Notes under the pieces: model-generated
Told to the model about the DNA's origin: nothing
Seen by the model: the letters and a program-made list of their open reading frames with translations, nothing else
Databases searched by the model: none
Program-made: the position numbers and the translations under genes
In this document: piece by piece, positions 35,896 through 43,314 of the stretch
How the letters are laid out: each line of letters opens with the position of its first letter
Position numbering within the stretch: the stretch's first letter is position 1
Assembly (NCBI GenBank): GCA_017512905.1
Contig: JAFWEL010000097.1
Location: 1 to 51,453, forward strand
DNA: 51,453 nt
Direction of reading: 5' to 3'
DNA from: Clostridia bacterium
GTDB taxonomy: Bacteria; Bacillota; Clostridia; Christensenellales; Aristaeellaceae

Positions 35896-37212
35896 TCAGT
35901 CGTCCAGCAGCTCGGGGTGGGTTTCGATCTCGTATTCGTTCCTCCAGTCCTCCATCTGCTTTTCCAGCTCCAGGGTCTGGTAGTAGTACAGCGCGGAGGC
36001 GTTGAGGGCGCTGCGCTCCTCGGCGGTCAGCTGGTGAGGGCCGGCGGGGATGTCGGAGGCGTAGTAGAGGATGTGTATGCCCATGTCCGTCAGGACGGGT
36101 CCCGAGGTGTCGCCGGGCTTTTCCAGCTTCCCGACGGCCTCCAGGAATTCACCGGGCCAGTTCTTCGAATCCGGATGGATGGGATAGCCGCCCTTGTCCA
36201 GGTTCTGCTCGTTTTTATCGGTGGAATACTTGTTGATGATGGAATTGAAGTCGATGCCCGCGTCGATCTCGGCGTTGATGGCGTCCACGGTTTCCCGGAC
36301 CAGCGGCAGGGCCAGCGCCTTCCGCTTGTCCGCATAGGCCTGTTGGGCGGACTTCAGGGCTTCCAGCGCTTCGTCATATTGGGCCCGGGGTTCGGCCACG
36401 TCGTCCCAGCTGTCGCCGGAGAGTGCGGCCTCGGTGACCTTCTGGATCGCGTCGGCCACGGCCCGCGCCGCCTCGTTGACGTGGGCGTTCTCGTTCCTCA
36501 GGCCCCGGGTCACTTCATCGGGGTAGTCCAGCAGCACCTGCTGGATGGCACGGTAGCCCGCCGGGGTGTAGAAGGCTTCGTTTTGATTTGCCAGAATTTC
36601 CTGCTCGTAAAGATCCAGGTCGTTTTCGTAGCGCTGCCGGTCGGGCAGCAGGAATTCGGCCTCGTAGTATTTCTCAACCATGTCCTCGGTGAGGGTCATG
36701 TTGGGGCAGAACAGCTCCACCGCCCGGTGGCGGCGCTCGTTGGCCTTCAATTCCTCGAAGATGGCGTCTGAGGTATAGCCCTGCTCCTGCATGAACTCGG
36801 TCACCTGCTCCTCGGTGAAGCCCTGGTCGGGCTGCTGCTGGGCCTGCTGCCAGAGGCCCTGCCACATGGCCTCGTACTGGCTCATCGCCGTGGCCCGGAG
36901 GGTCTCCTCCTCCTCGTCGGTGAAGCTGTTTTGTCCCGCGTCCCGCAGCTTCATCTCGATCAGGCCCACGCCGATGAAGCGCTGTATGGTCTCATCCCGC
37001 TGCCGAAGCTTTTCCTCGTCCGTCAGGTATTCCTGGGACAGCATTTCCGACAGGGTGACGTCCGTCTCCACGGCGCTTTCCAGCTGGCTTTTCGTGAAGG
37101 TCACATCCCCCACCCGCACCACGACGGGGTCCTCCCCGGCCTCCGCCAGCGCCGGACACAGCCCCATCGCCAGCAACAGCGCGGCCAGCGCAACGCAGCG
37201 CACTCTGTTCAT
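35896..37212 (-). CDS. PrsA/SurA-like peptidyl-prolyl isomerase foldase
   Basis: A 438-residue exported chaperone. The signal peptide ends PALAEA (about 1-23). A SurA/PrsA-type helical N-domain follows (VRVGDVTFTKSQLESAVE, IGVGLIEMKLRDAG). The parvulin (rotamase) domain begins at YRAIQQVLLDYP, is interrupted by a long helical insert (about 265-345) and finishes with FNSIINKYSTDKNEQNLDKGGYPI and LEKPGDTSGPVLTDMGIHILYYAS. No lipobox Cys is present, unlike Bacillus PrsA. The ATG at 37212 follows AAAGGTGG by 8 nt; the GTG at 37224 overlaps that site. It lies first in a two-gene operon with the giant protein. Confidence 0.87.
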   Translation of the reverse strand: MNRVRCVALAALLLAMGLCPALAEAGEDPVVVRVGDVTFTKSQLESAVETDVTLSEMLSQEYLTDEEKLRQRDETIQRFIGVGLIEMKLRDAGQNSFTDEEEETLRATAMSQYEAMWQGLWQQAQQQPDQGFTEEQVTEFMQEQGYTSDAIFEELKANERRHRAVELFCPNMTLTEDMVEKYYEAEFLLPDRQRYENDLDLYEQEILANQNEAFYTPAGYRAIQQVLLDYPDEVTRGLRNENAHVNEAARAVADAIQKVTEAALSGDSWDDVAEPRAQYDEALEALKSAQQAYADKRKALALPLVRETVDAINAEIDAGIDFNSIINKYSTDKNEQNLDKGGYPIHPDSKNWPGEFLEAVGKLEKPGDTSGPVLTDMGIHILYYASDIPAGPHQLTAEERSALNASALYYYQTLELEKQMEDWRNEYEIETHPELLDD

Positions 37213-37367
37213 CCCATAGCCCACCTTTCCAATGCCGCCGCCGGCGGTATGATGACATTAATCAGATGTAGTATAGCAGGTATTTGAACGGATTTCGACA
37301 GTCGTCTACAAAAAGCCACAATTAATCCGATATATTACCTATTTTTATTTTTTGGGTCATCTTTGCC

Positions 37368-37401
37368 TGTGACGCAACTGTGACGCGCCCCGGGGTATAA
37401 T
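37368..37401 (+). promoter_or_regulatory. Tandem TGTGACGC box promoter 1
   Basis: TGTGACGC at 37368-37375 and 37379-37386 (11-bp period), then TATAAT at 37396-37401, followed by GGCCCC. The -35 position has no consensus hexamer, as in activator-dependent promoters. The same arrangement with the same spacing is at 41651-41684. Confidence 0.72.
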
Positions 37402-37439
37402 GGCCCCATCGAAAGGACAAGACAAAGGAGGCGTTTGAG

Positions 37440-37550
37440 ATGCGCGCTGTGATCCTGGCCGCGTTGGGCGTGTTGGCGATCGCCCTCTTCCCCGTATATA
37501 TTATCGGCAACCTCATCTATCGTCTGACGAAGCGGTCTGTGCGGGTATAA
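37440..37550 (+). CDS. 36-residue membrane peptide
   Basis: A short gene with a strong ribosome site (AAAGGAGG 8 nt before the ATG) and its own promoter. The peptide begins MRAVILAALGVLAIALF, forms one membrane helix over about residues 3-27 and ends with a basic tail (RLTKRSVRV). I recognise no family. It could be a regulator or stabiliser of a membrane protein, or a peptide toxin without visible antitoxin. It diverges from the foldase operon and is convergent with the second L,D-transpeptidase gene. Confidence 0.72.
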   Translation: MRAVILAALGVLAIALFPVYIIGNLIYRLTKRSVRV

Positions 37551-37628
37551 ATCCACCTTTTCCCCGTGGGAAACGTTTGGCTCCCCCGGTTTTTTTACTG
37601 TTTTCGCATATGCTTTGGCAAAAGCAGC

Positions 37629-37657
37629 GGCCACCCGCCCTGAAAGGGCTGGTGGCC
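37629..37657 (-). terminator. Terminator between the small peptide and L,D-transpeptidase genes
   Basis: An imperfect hairpin (GGCCACC 37629-37635 with GGTGGCC 37651-37657, plus an inner 5-bp stem) lies 26 bp past the stop of the transpeptidase gene on the minus strand, followed there by a T-rich stretch. Confidence 0.65.
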
Positions 37658-37682
37658 ACAATTGTCTGCCTTGTTGTACCGC

Positions 37683-38933
37683 TTAAAGCGCGCCGTTCAT
37701 GTTTTCCAGCGTGTCGATCACGACGACGCAATCCTCCCGGACGTTCTGCATCACGAGCTTCATGATGTTCTCCGGCAGGGCCACGCAGCCGCCCGTATAG
37801 GGCTTGCTGGGGCCGAAGCAGTGCAGGAAGATGGCGGAGCCCCGGCCGGGGGTGCCGTCCTCGTTGAAGCTGATGTTCAGGCAATACTGGTACTGATACT
37901 CGTAATCGACGATGTGCTCGCTGTCATCCATGGCCAGCTCGGGGCAATCGTTGATGTTCACCATCTCATTGTAGTGGTAATCGGGGTCGCCGGACCAGTA
38001 GATGTCGTCGTCCACCTGGACATAGGGGATGGCGCAGCCGGGGTCGGCGGCGATGCCGAAGGCCCTGTTGAAGCGGTATACGCCCACGGGGGTCTGGCCG
38101 CAGCCCTCCACGTGGTCCGCATCCAGGCACAGGCCGTTCTTGCCCACGAAGCCGGGGGTGGAGAGGATCTGCTTCCAGTTGCCGTCCCCGTCCTTCTGGT
38201 GCATCGAGATGCTGGCGGTGGTCCGGTCCATGGCCATGGCGGCCACCACGAACAGCTGGTCGGCGTCCTGGGCGGCAGGCAGGCTGGCCACCCATTCCGG
38301 GGAGTCCACCACCGGCTGGAGGTCGGCATGCAGCCCGTTGTCCGCCGGGGCGGGCTGGTCATCCATCGGCTCATAGGTGATGGCGTTGTCGGTGGCGTAG
38401 AGGTTGATCAGTTCGTCGGCGGCCTCCTCGGTGATCGCCTGGCCGTCCTGAAGGCAGATCGCCTCGGCGTTGTCGCCGTCGGGACCGTGGAAGGGCTGGT
38501 AGGTGTCCAGCTTCGTGACCGGCTCCAGCGCCCCGTCCGCGGCGCGGTAGACCTCGTAGTGGCCCTCGCCGGACAGGCGGGAAAAGTGGGTCAGCGTGTG
38601 GGCCTCCGGGTTGGCGTAGAAGATGTCGCCGCCCGCGCCGCCGGCCTCCAGCACCGGCTTGGCCGCGCCGTTGTCATACAGATAGACCACCGCCTTGTCC
38701 TCGGCGGTGATGAACGCCTCCCGGGTGGTGGAAACCAGCAGCACCGGCACGCCGTCGCCGTTGATGTCCACGAAGGCATGGTAGGGGTATTCGGCGGTCA
38801 CGGCCTTGTCGGCCAGCACGTCCATGTACCAGTCGCTGTCCGCGCCCTCGGCCATACCCGCCTCGGCCACGGCGGCGGTCATCGCCATCATCGCGATGAG
38901 CATCGCCAGCACCAGAATCAGCAGCTTCTTCAT
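37683..38933 (-). CDS. Secreted L,D-transpeptidase (YkuD domain)
   Basis: A 416-residue exported enzyme. The signal peptide ends AAVAEA. The first half (about 25-200) is an unassigned domain with FG-GAP-like wording (YHAFVDINGDGVPVLLVST, IFYANPEAHTLTHFSRL). The C-terminal YkuD domain has GFVGKNGLCLDADHVEGCGQTPVGVYRF and the catalytic HCFGPSKPYTGGCVALP (nucleophile Cys in GGC). It should act on cell-wall peptides, like the enzyme at 4732. Two ATGs stand in tandem; the second (38933) is 7 nt after AAGGAGG, the first only 4. It may form 3-3 cross-links or cleave them. Confidence 0.88.
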   Translation of the reverse strand: MKKLLILVLAMLIAMMAMTAAVAEAGMAEGADSDWYMDVLADKAVTAEYPYHAFVDINGDGVPVLLVSTTREAFITAEDKAVVYLYDNGAAKPVLEAGGAGGDIFYANPEAHTLTHFSRLSGEGHYEVYRAADGALEPVTKLDTYQPFHGPDGDNAEAICLQDGQAITEEAADELINLYATDNAITYEPMDDQPAPADNGLHADLQPVVDSPEWVASLPAAQDADQLFVVAAMAMDRTTASISMHQKDGDGNWKQILSTPGFVGKNGLCLDADHVEGCGQTPVGVYRFNRAFGIAADPGCAIPYVQVDDDIYWSGDPDYHYNEMVNINDCPELAMDDSEHIVDYEYQYQYCLNISFNEDGTPGRGSAIFLHCFGPSKPYTGGCVALPENIMKLVMQNVREDCVVVIDTLENMNGAL

Positions 38934-38975
38934 CATGATTCCTCCTTTGCCGCACAGGCGGCGTCAATAAGCCAC

Positions 38976-39018
38976 GGGGCGTGGCTCCAAACGCAAGGCC
39001 GCTTTGGAACCACGCCCC
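38976..39018 (-). terminator. Terminator of the SH3/Cys-repeat protein operon
   Basis: A 16-bp stem with one mismatch (38976-38991 with 39003-39018) lies 16 bp past the stop at 39035. Confidence 0.8.
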
Positions 39019-39034
39019 CTTATCATACGTGCCG

Positions 39035-41215
39035 TTACGGCATGTAACCCCGCTCGATCGCGACCACCTTGCCGCCCTCGATGCGCACGGTGGTGTTGTA
39101 CTGATCGAAGGTGTCATACCGAGCGGCCATCATGGCGTCCACCATGCCCTCGTAATCCGCCTTCACCGGATCAGCCTCGATATCGGAGCTGTCGGTGTAG
39201 GTGGCGGAGGGATCGACCTCCAGCGTGGTCACGCCGCGATCCGTGAAGGCGGAGATGTCGTCGTCGCCGCAGAAGCGCCACAGGTCGCCCTCTTCCACGG
39301 GATCCAGGTCGATGCCGCCCTTGAGGAGGCCGCCGTTGATCTGCACCTTGTCGCCGATCTCGATGGTTTCGATCACCACGGTCTCGCCGTTGACGACGAT
39401 GGAATCACCGGCCTTCAGGCTTTCCAGCTCGTTGATGTCGTACATGTCCTCGCTGAAGACGTGCACCGCGTTCATGTAAGTGCCGGAGGCGCCCTTCATC
39501 ACGTCGCCGCGGTTGAAGGCCACCGGATAGATGCCGTCCTCCAGGTGGTTGACGTCCATCCCGCGGTCCAGGGGCGCGACGGTCTTGGGCTCGTTGGCCG
39601 CGGCGGAATCGAAGCTCACCACGTTGCTCAGCCACTTTTCGCCGGTCTCGTCGACCACCGCCATGGCGGCGAAGTTCAGGTTGCCCTCGCCCCAGGCGTT
39701 GGCGGCGCGGAAGCTGCCGGAGACGCTGTTGGCGGAATCGGCCTTCAGCTTTTCGCCGTCGATGACCATCGTCAGGTTGTCCTTGCTGAAATCGGCGTTG
39801 TCGCCGAAGGTCAGCAGCAGCGCGTTGAACATGCAGTCCTCGCTGCCCATGTTGTACAGCGACCAGCTGTAGGTCGTCACGTCGCTGTCCGCCGCCTCAT
39901 CGGTGGAGGGGGTCACGGTCAGCACCAGGTTCACCGGGGTGTCCAGGCCGCTCTGGGTCATGGCGGCGTCGCTGGTCTCCAGCCAGGCGTTGACCAGGGC
40001 GTCCACGTCCGCGGGACGCACGCTGCCCTTCTGGAAGGTCAGGCCGTGGGCCTCGTCAAAGCCGGTGAAGGCGGTGTCCAGCTTCTTGCCGTAGATGCCG
40101 TCAAAGCCGCCGGCGTCGTAGCCCACCTGCTTGAGCATCTGCTGGATGGCGCGCACGGCCTCGCCGCGGTCGCCGTAGTCGATCACCTCGCCGGGCTCGA
40201 CGGTCTCGTGCTGCTCGAAGCCGCAGCCACGGCACACGCGCATGCGCTCGCCGGCCTCGGCGCGGGTCATTTCCTTCACGGTCTCCCAGGGGCCGAAGTC
40301 GTGCTCCAGGTCCTCCAGGGTCTGGGGCCAGCCGATGCCGTCGGGGTTCAGGCCGCGGTCCTGCTGGTACTTCATCAGGGCCTTCTCGGAGCCGCCGCCG
40401 AAGATGCCGTCGGCGCCGCCGGCGTTCAGGTAATTCTGCTCCACCAGCAGCTGCTGCATGTGGCGCACGGCGTCGCCGCGGTCGCCCCGGCGCAGGGTGC
40501 CCTCGGGATCATAGCTCTGGGCCTTGGTGGTATAGCCGCAGTTCTTGCAGACCTGGGCGCGCTGGCCGGCGGAATGGTCGGTGGCCTCGACGGTCACCTG
40601 CCACTCGTAATCGTGGGGCAGCATGTCCATCGCCCGGGTGTCCACCTTGTTGCAGACCTTGCAGACCCGCTCCTTCTCGCCCTTGGCGGTGCAGGTGGGC
40701 TCCTTGGTCACGGTCCAGTTGCCATACTGATGGTCGGCGTAGAAGCGCTCGGACTCCACCTCGCCGCAGTTCTTGCAGGTGCGCTGGCGGGTGCCCTTTA
40801 CGGTGCAGGTGGCCGCCTTGGTCACCTTCCAGCTGCCCCAGCTGTGGCCGGTCTTCTTAACGGTCTCCCGCTGCGTTTCGCCGCAGTATTTGCAGGTGCG
40901 CTCGCGGGTGCCGCTGTGGGTGCAGGTGGCCTTCTTGACGGTGTGCCAGCTGCCCCACTTGTGGGGGCAGGTGTCGCTGAGGTACTTGGCCTGGACCCAG
41001 CCGTAGCGGCACTCATAGAAGCCGTCCACATAATCGGTGATGGTCAGGGGATGGCCGACATGCAGCTGCATGGTGACGCGGGAATGCTTGTTCGGGTCCT
41101 GGTAGGCGTTGCAGTCCTTCTTGACATACATCGTCCAGGTGGATGCCGCCACAGCGGGCACGGCCAGCGCCACGATGAGCGCCAGCGCAAAGACAGCCAT
41201 TGCTATCCTTTTCAT
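39035..41215 (-). CDS. Secreted SH3 / Cys-repeat / peptidoglycan-binding protein
   Basis: A 726-residue exported protein. Signal peptide 1-23 (ending VAA); bacterial SH3-like domain about 27-80; four Cys repeats about 84-232 with pattern H-x-W-xx-W...C...G...R-x-C-xx-C-G (the fourth has lost its first Cys); PG_binding_1 domain about 243-300; a fifth repeat about 304-335; a second PG_binding_1 about 345-395; a beta-rich domain about 425-545; and a C-terminal domain about 559-726 that is homologous to the protein at 41744. Together these say cell-wall attachment; the C-terminal domain is of unknown function. The ATG 41215 follows AAGGAGG by 8 nt, 14 bp after the upstream SH3 gene. Confidence 0.85.
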   Translation of the reverse strand: MKRIAMAVFALALIVALAVPAVAASTWTMYVKKDCNAYQDPNKHSRVTMQLHVGHPLTITDYVDGFYECRYGWVQAKYLSDTCPHKWGSWHTVKKATCTHSGTRERTCKYCGETQRETVKKTGHSWGSWKVTKAATCTVKGTRQRTCKNCGEVESERFYADHQYGNWTVTKEPTCTAKGEKERVCKVCNKVDTRAMDMLPHDYEWQVTVEATDHSAGQRAQVCKNCGYTTKAQSYDPEGTLRRGDRGDAVRHMQQLLVEQNYLNAGGADGIFGGGSEKALMKYQQDRGLNPDGIGWPQTLEDLEHDFGPWETVKEMTRAEAGERMRVCRGCGFEQHETVEPGEVIDYGDRGEAVRAIQQMLKQVGYDAGGFDGIYGKKLDTAFTGFDEAHGLTFQKGSVRPADVDALVNAWLETSDAAMTQSGLDTPVNLVLTVTPSTDEAADSDVTTYSWSLYNMGSEDCMFNALLLTFGDNADFSKDNLTMVIDGEKLKADSANSVSGSFRAANAWGEGNLNFAAMAVVDETGEKWLSNVVSFDSAAANEPKTVAPLDRGMDVNHLEDGIYPVAFNRGDVMKGASGTYMNAVHVFSEDMYDINELESLKAGDSIVVNGETVVIETIEIGDKVQINGGLLKGGIDLDPVEEGDLWRFCGDDDISAFTDRGVTTLEVDPSATYTDSSDIEADPVKADYEGMVDAMMAARYDTFDQYNTTVRIEGGKVVAIERGYMP

Positions 41216-41229
41216 TGTCATAACCTCCT

Positions 41230-41541
41230 TCAGTTCCAACAGCCTTCAGCGTACTTGGAGCAAACCCAGCCCTCGACGCTCTTCGTCTGGCTGACGGCCA
41301 CCTTGACCTTGGCCCAGTAATAGCCCCTGTCGTCCTTGACGATCTGCTTGCTGGAGACGGGGACCTCATCGAGATAGCCCAGGGTGGTGACCACGGGATA
41401 CTGTGTACCCGGGCCGGTGCGCACGTTGACGCCCTTGCCCAGGGAACGGACGAAGGGCCGCTTCTTTCCGCCGGTCACATTTCCCAGGGCATCCAGGTCC
41501 AGTTCCTCGATCCCCTGTTGGAAAAACAGCTTCTCTTCCAT
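41230..41541 (-). CDS. SH3-domain protein with double-glycine leader
   Basis: A 103-residue protein. The first 25 residues look like a bacteriocin-type leader: GIEELDLDALGNVTGG with GG at 24-25 and hydrophobic residues at -4 (V22), -7 (L19), -12 (L14) and -15 (I11), the pattern cut by C39 peptidase ABC exporters. The rest is an SH3b domain (GKGVNVRTGPGTQYPVVTTLGYLDEV ... GYYWAKV ... GWVCSKYAEGCWN). There is no Sec signal peptide. The start has AGGAGG 8 nt upstream. It is upstream of and co-transcribed with the 726-residue surface protein. No C39 exporter gene is in the window. Confidence 0.82.
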   Translation of the reverse strand: MEEKLFFQQGIEELDLDALGNVTGGKKRPFVRSLGKGVNVRTGPGTQYPVVTTLGYLDEVPVSSKQIVKDDRGYYWAKVKVAVSQTKSVEGWVCSKYAEGCWN

Positions 41542-41568
41542 AAGTTTGTCCTCCTGTTGATGGCTATT

Positions 41569-41597
41569 ATTATCGCACAAAAGTATGGCAATTGCAA
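41569..41597 (-). promoter_or_regulatory. Promoter of the SH3-leader operon
   Basis: On the minus strand TTGCAA (41597-41592), 17 bp, GATAAT (41574-41569), 27 bp before the ATG at 41541. Confidence 0.6.
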
Positions 41598-41650
41598 TCC
41601 AAAGATACGATTTAACATTTCTGTATATCGCCCGGGGATGATCCGGGCGG

Positions 41651-41684
41651 TGTGACGCTTCTGTGACCCTTCGCGTGCTATACT
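41651..41684 (+). promoter_or_regulatory. Tandem TGTGACGC box promoter 2
   Basis: TGTGACGC 41651-41658, TGTGACCC 41662-41669, then TATACT 41679-41684 and GGCCCC. Repeat period (11 bp) and distance to the -10 (17 bp from the second repeat start) are identical to promoter 1 at 37368. Confidence 0.72.
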
Positions 41685-41743
41685 GGCCCCGCAATCAAGC
41701 AAACGACCGCGGCGAAACCGCCGCATATAAGGAGGCAATGAAA

Positions 41744-42367
41744 ATGAAGAAAATGATTTCCGCGCTGCTGGCGCTGGCCCTGATGCTGTGCGCCTTCGCG
41801 ATGGCCGAGGCCATCGTGCCCCAGTTCTCCTTCGACCCCAACGAGGGCACCTACCCCGCCGCCTTCAACCGGGACGAGATCAAGGACGGCAACCTGTATA
41901 ACGTCAAGCTGTACACCGAGGACAACTACGACATCGTGGACGTCTCCAGGATGGCCGTGGGCGACACCTTCGAGGCCGAGGGCAACACCATCACCATCGA
42001 GACCCTCGAGAAGGACGAGTTCGGCAACATCAACATCAACGGCGGCTTCGAGGCGGAAAACGGCTACACGCTGACCACCGAGGAGGACACCAACGGCTTT
42101 ACCACCACCGGCTACAACGACTTCTGCACCTATACCGAGCGCGGCACCTGCAACCTGGAGCTGGCCGAAAACGTGACCTTCACCGACAGCGCCGACATCG
42201 ACGCCGACGCCCTGCTCAACGGCAAGGAAGCCCTGACCGTCACCGGCATCGAGGCCGTCACCCAGGCCATCGCCGAAGCCCAGATCGACAGCTTCGACAG
42301 CCACAACACCGAAATCGTCATCCAGGACGGCAAGGTGGTTCAGATCAACCGGCGCTTTAACCCGTAA
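41744..42367 (+). CDS. Secreted protein of a novel domain shared with the 39035-41215 gene
   Basis: A 207-residue exported protein: signal peptide 1-20 (ending AMA), then one domain (about 30-207). It aligns over its whole length with the C-terminus of the 726-residue neighbour: TYPAAFNRDEI against IYPVAFNRGDV, YDIVDVSRMAVGDTF against YDINELESLKAGDSI, ITIETLE against VVIETIE, TFTDSADIDAD against TYTDSSDIEAD, and the end DSFDSHNTEIVIQDGKVVQINRRFNP against DTFDQYNTTVRIEGGKVVAIERGYMP. The family is unknown to me. The ATG 41744 follows AAGGAGG by 8 nt. It has its own TGTGACGC-box promoter and is divergent from the SH3 operon. Confidence 0.85.
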   Translation: MKKMISALLALALMLCAFAMAEAIVPQFSFDPNEGTYPAAFNRDEIKDGNLYNVKLYTEDNYDIVDVSRMAVGDTFEAEGNTITIETLEKDEFGNININGGFEAENGYTLTTEEDTNGFTTTGYNDFCTYTERGTCNLELAENVTFTDSADIDADALLNGKEALTVTGIEAVTQAIAEAQIDSFDSHNTEIVIQDGKVVQINRRFNP

Positions 42368-42402
42368 TCGGGTTTACCTAAAATCAAATCCCTCCTCAAA
42401 TA

Positions 42403-42432
42403 CCGGCTCCCACGCATGAACGCGGGAGCCGG
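42403..42432 (+). terminator. Hairpin after the secreted-domain gene
   Basis: A 9-bp GC-rich stem (42403-42411 with 42424-42432) lies 35 bp past the stop; there is no T run. Confidence 0.55.
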
Positions 42433-42537
42433 CCCTGTCCGGTTCCGCTGCCCCGCTCCGGCGTTTATTTTACGTTAAAAGTCGCAATTATGAGGAAACG
42501 GCAGGCCTGACTTATCCGATTCGTTTCATTTGTATGT

Positions 42538-42543
42538 TATAAT
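42538..42543 (+). promoter_or_regulatory. -10 box of the DUF5684 gene
   Basis: TATAAT at 42538-42543, 71 bp before the ATG. No clear -35 is seen. Confidence 0.45.
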
Positions 42544-42614
42544 GCCCGGCGGTGAAGGCAAAGCCTTCCGATACCCTATATTCCATCTCATGGGGAGAGA
42601 AAGGAGACTATGAA

Positions 42615-43136
42615 ATGAATATCTTTCCCGTAGCCCTGGCGGAGGATACCGCCGAGCTGTCCATGGCCCTGGAGGGCCTGACCAAGGAGGAGGCCGCCAT
42701 CGGCGGCGCGGCCGTGGGCATCGCCTTCGGCATGCTCATCATCATCGGCATCGTGTGGTTTGTGTTCCAGGCCATCGCCGACTGGAAAATCTTCACCAAG
42801 GCCGGCGAGCCCGGCTGGAAGTCCCTGATCCCGATCTACAACGTCTACGTGGAATACGAACTGTGCTGGAACGGCCTGATGGGCCTGGTTTACATGGTGG
42901 CCTTGATCGCCGCCAACGTGCTGACCTCGGGCCAGGTCGTCCGGAACTGGCAGGTCATCGCCGCCGGCGTCATCGCTGTCGTCGCGCTGGTCCTGCACAT
43001 CATCCAGTCCATGAAGCTGTCCCGGTCCTTCGGCAAGGGCACGGGCTTCTGCATTCTGCTGGTCCTCTTCGGGCCCATCGCCCGCCTGGTACTGGGCTTC
43101 GGCAGTGCCCGTTACATCGGCAAGGAGAAATACTGA
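42615..43136 (+). CDS. DUF5684-type small membrane protein
   Basis: A 173-residue membrane protein with about four helices. The motif WKIFTKAGEPGWKSLIPIYNVYVEYELCW and the end LSRSFGKGTGFCILLVLFGPIARLVLGFGSARYIG are typical of the DUF5684 family, often near signal peptidase or secretion genes, with unknown function. The ATG 42615 follows AAAGGAG by 8 nt. The last codon and TGA stop (43131-43136) coincide with the first bases of MITE copy 3, so the native C-terminus may have been changed slightly. A terminator lies past the element at 43315. Confidence 0.85.
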   Translation: MNIFPVALAEDTAELSMALEGLTKEEAAIGGAAVGIAFGMLIIIGIVWFVFQAIADWKIFTKAGEPGWKSLIPIYNVYVEYELCWNGLMGLVYMVALIAANVLTSGQVVRNWQVIAAGVIAVVALVLHIIQSMKLSRSFGKGTGFCILLVLFGPIARLVLGFGSARYIGKEKY

Positions 43137-43291
43137 TCTCAATCCAAACCGCAACCCTCTGCGGGCCTCTTTTCCGCCCTGCCGTTGCCTCGCTTCGGTC
43201 AACGATGCCCTGCATCGCCTCCCCCCGCTCCGCTTGGGCAGAACGAAAAATCTGCTCCGCATGGGTTTACTTTTAGATCGAGCTGAGTATA
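43131..43291. mobile_element. MITE-like element, copy 3 (inverted relative to copies 1 and 2)
   Basis: About 161 bp, the reverse complement of the other copies, with ends TACTGATCTCAATCC and its inverted partner. It supplies the stop codon of the DUF5684 gene. No clear target duplication (AAA on the left, TAA on the right). Confidence 0.8.
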
Positions 43292-43314
43292 AAGCACCAG
43301 CGCCATTGCGCAAT

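Noticed and set aside
37294-37300. TTCGACA (0A-box match) upstream of the foldase operon
   Set aside because: A single 7-bp match is expected by chance in a window this size, and no further boxes or sporulation link were seen there.
42588-43313. A minus-strand frame across the DUF5684 gene and MITE copy 3
   Set aside because: It runs through the element and antisense to a convincing membrane-protein gene, and similar false frames arise at the other MITE copies.
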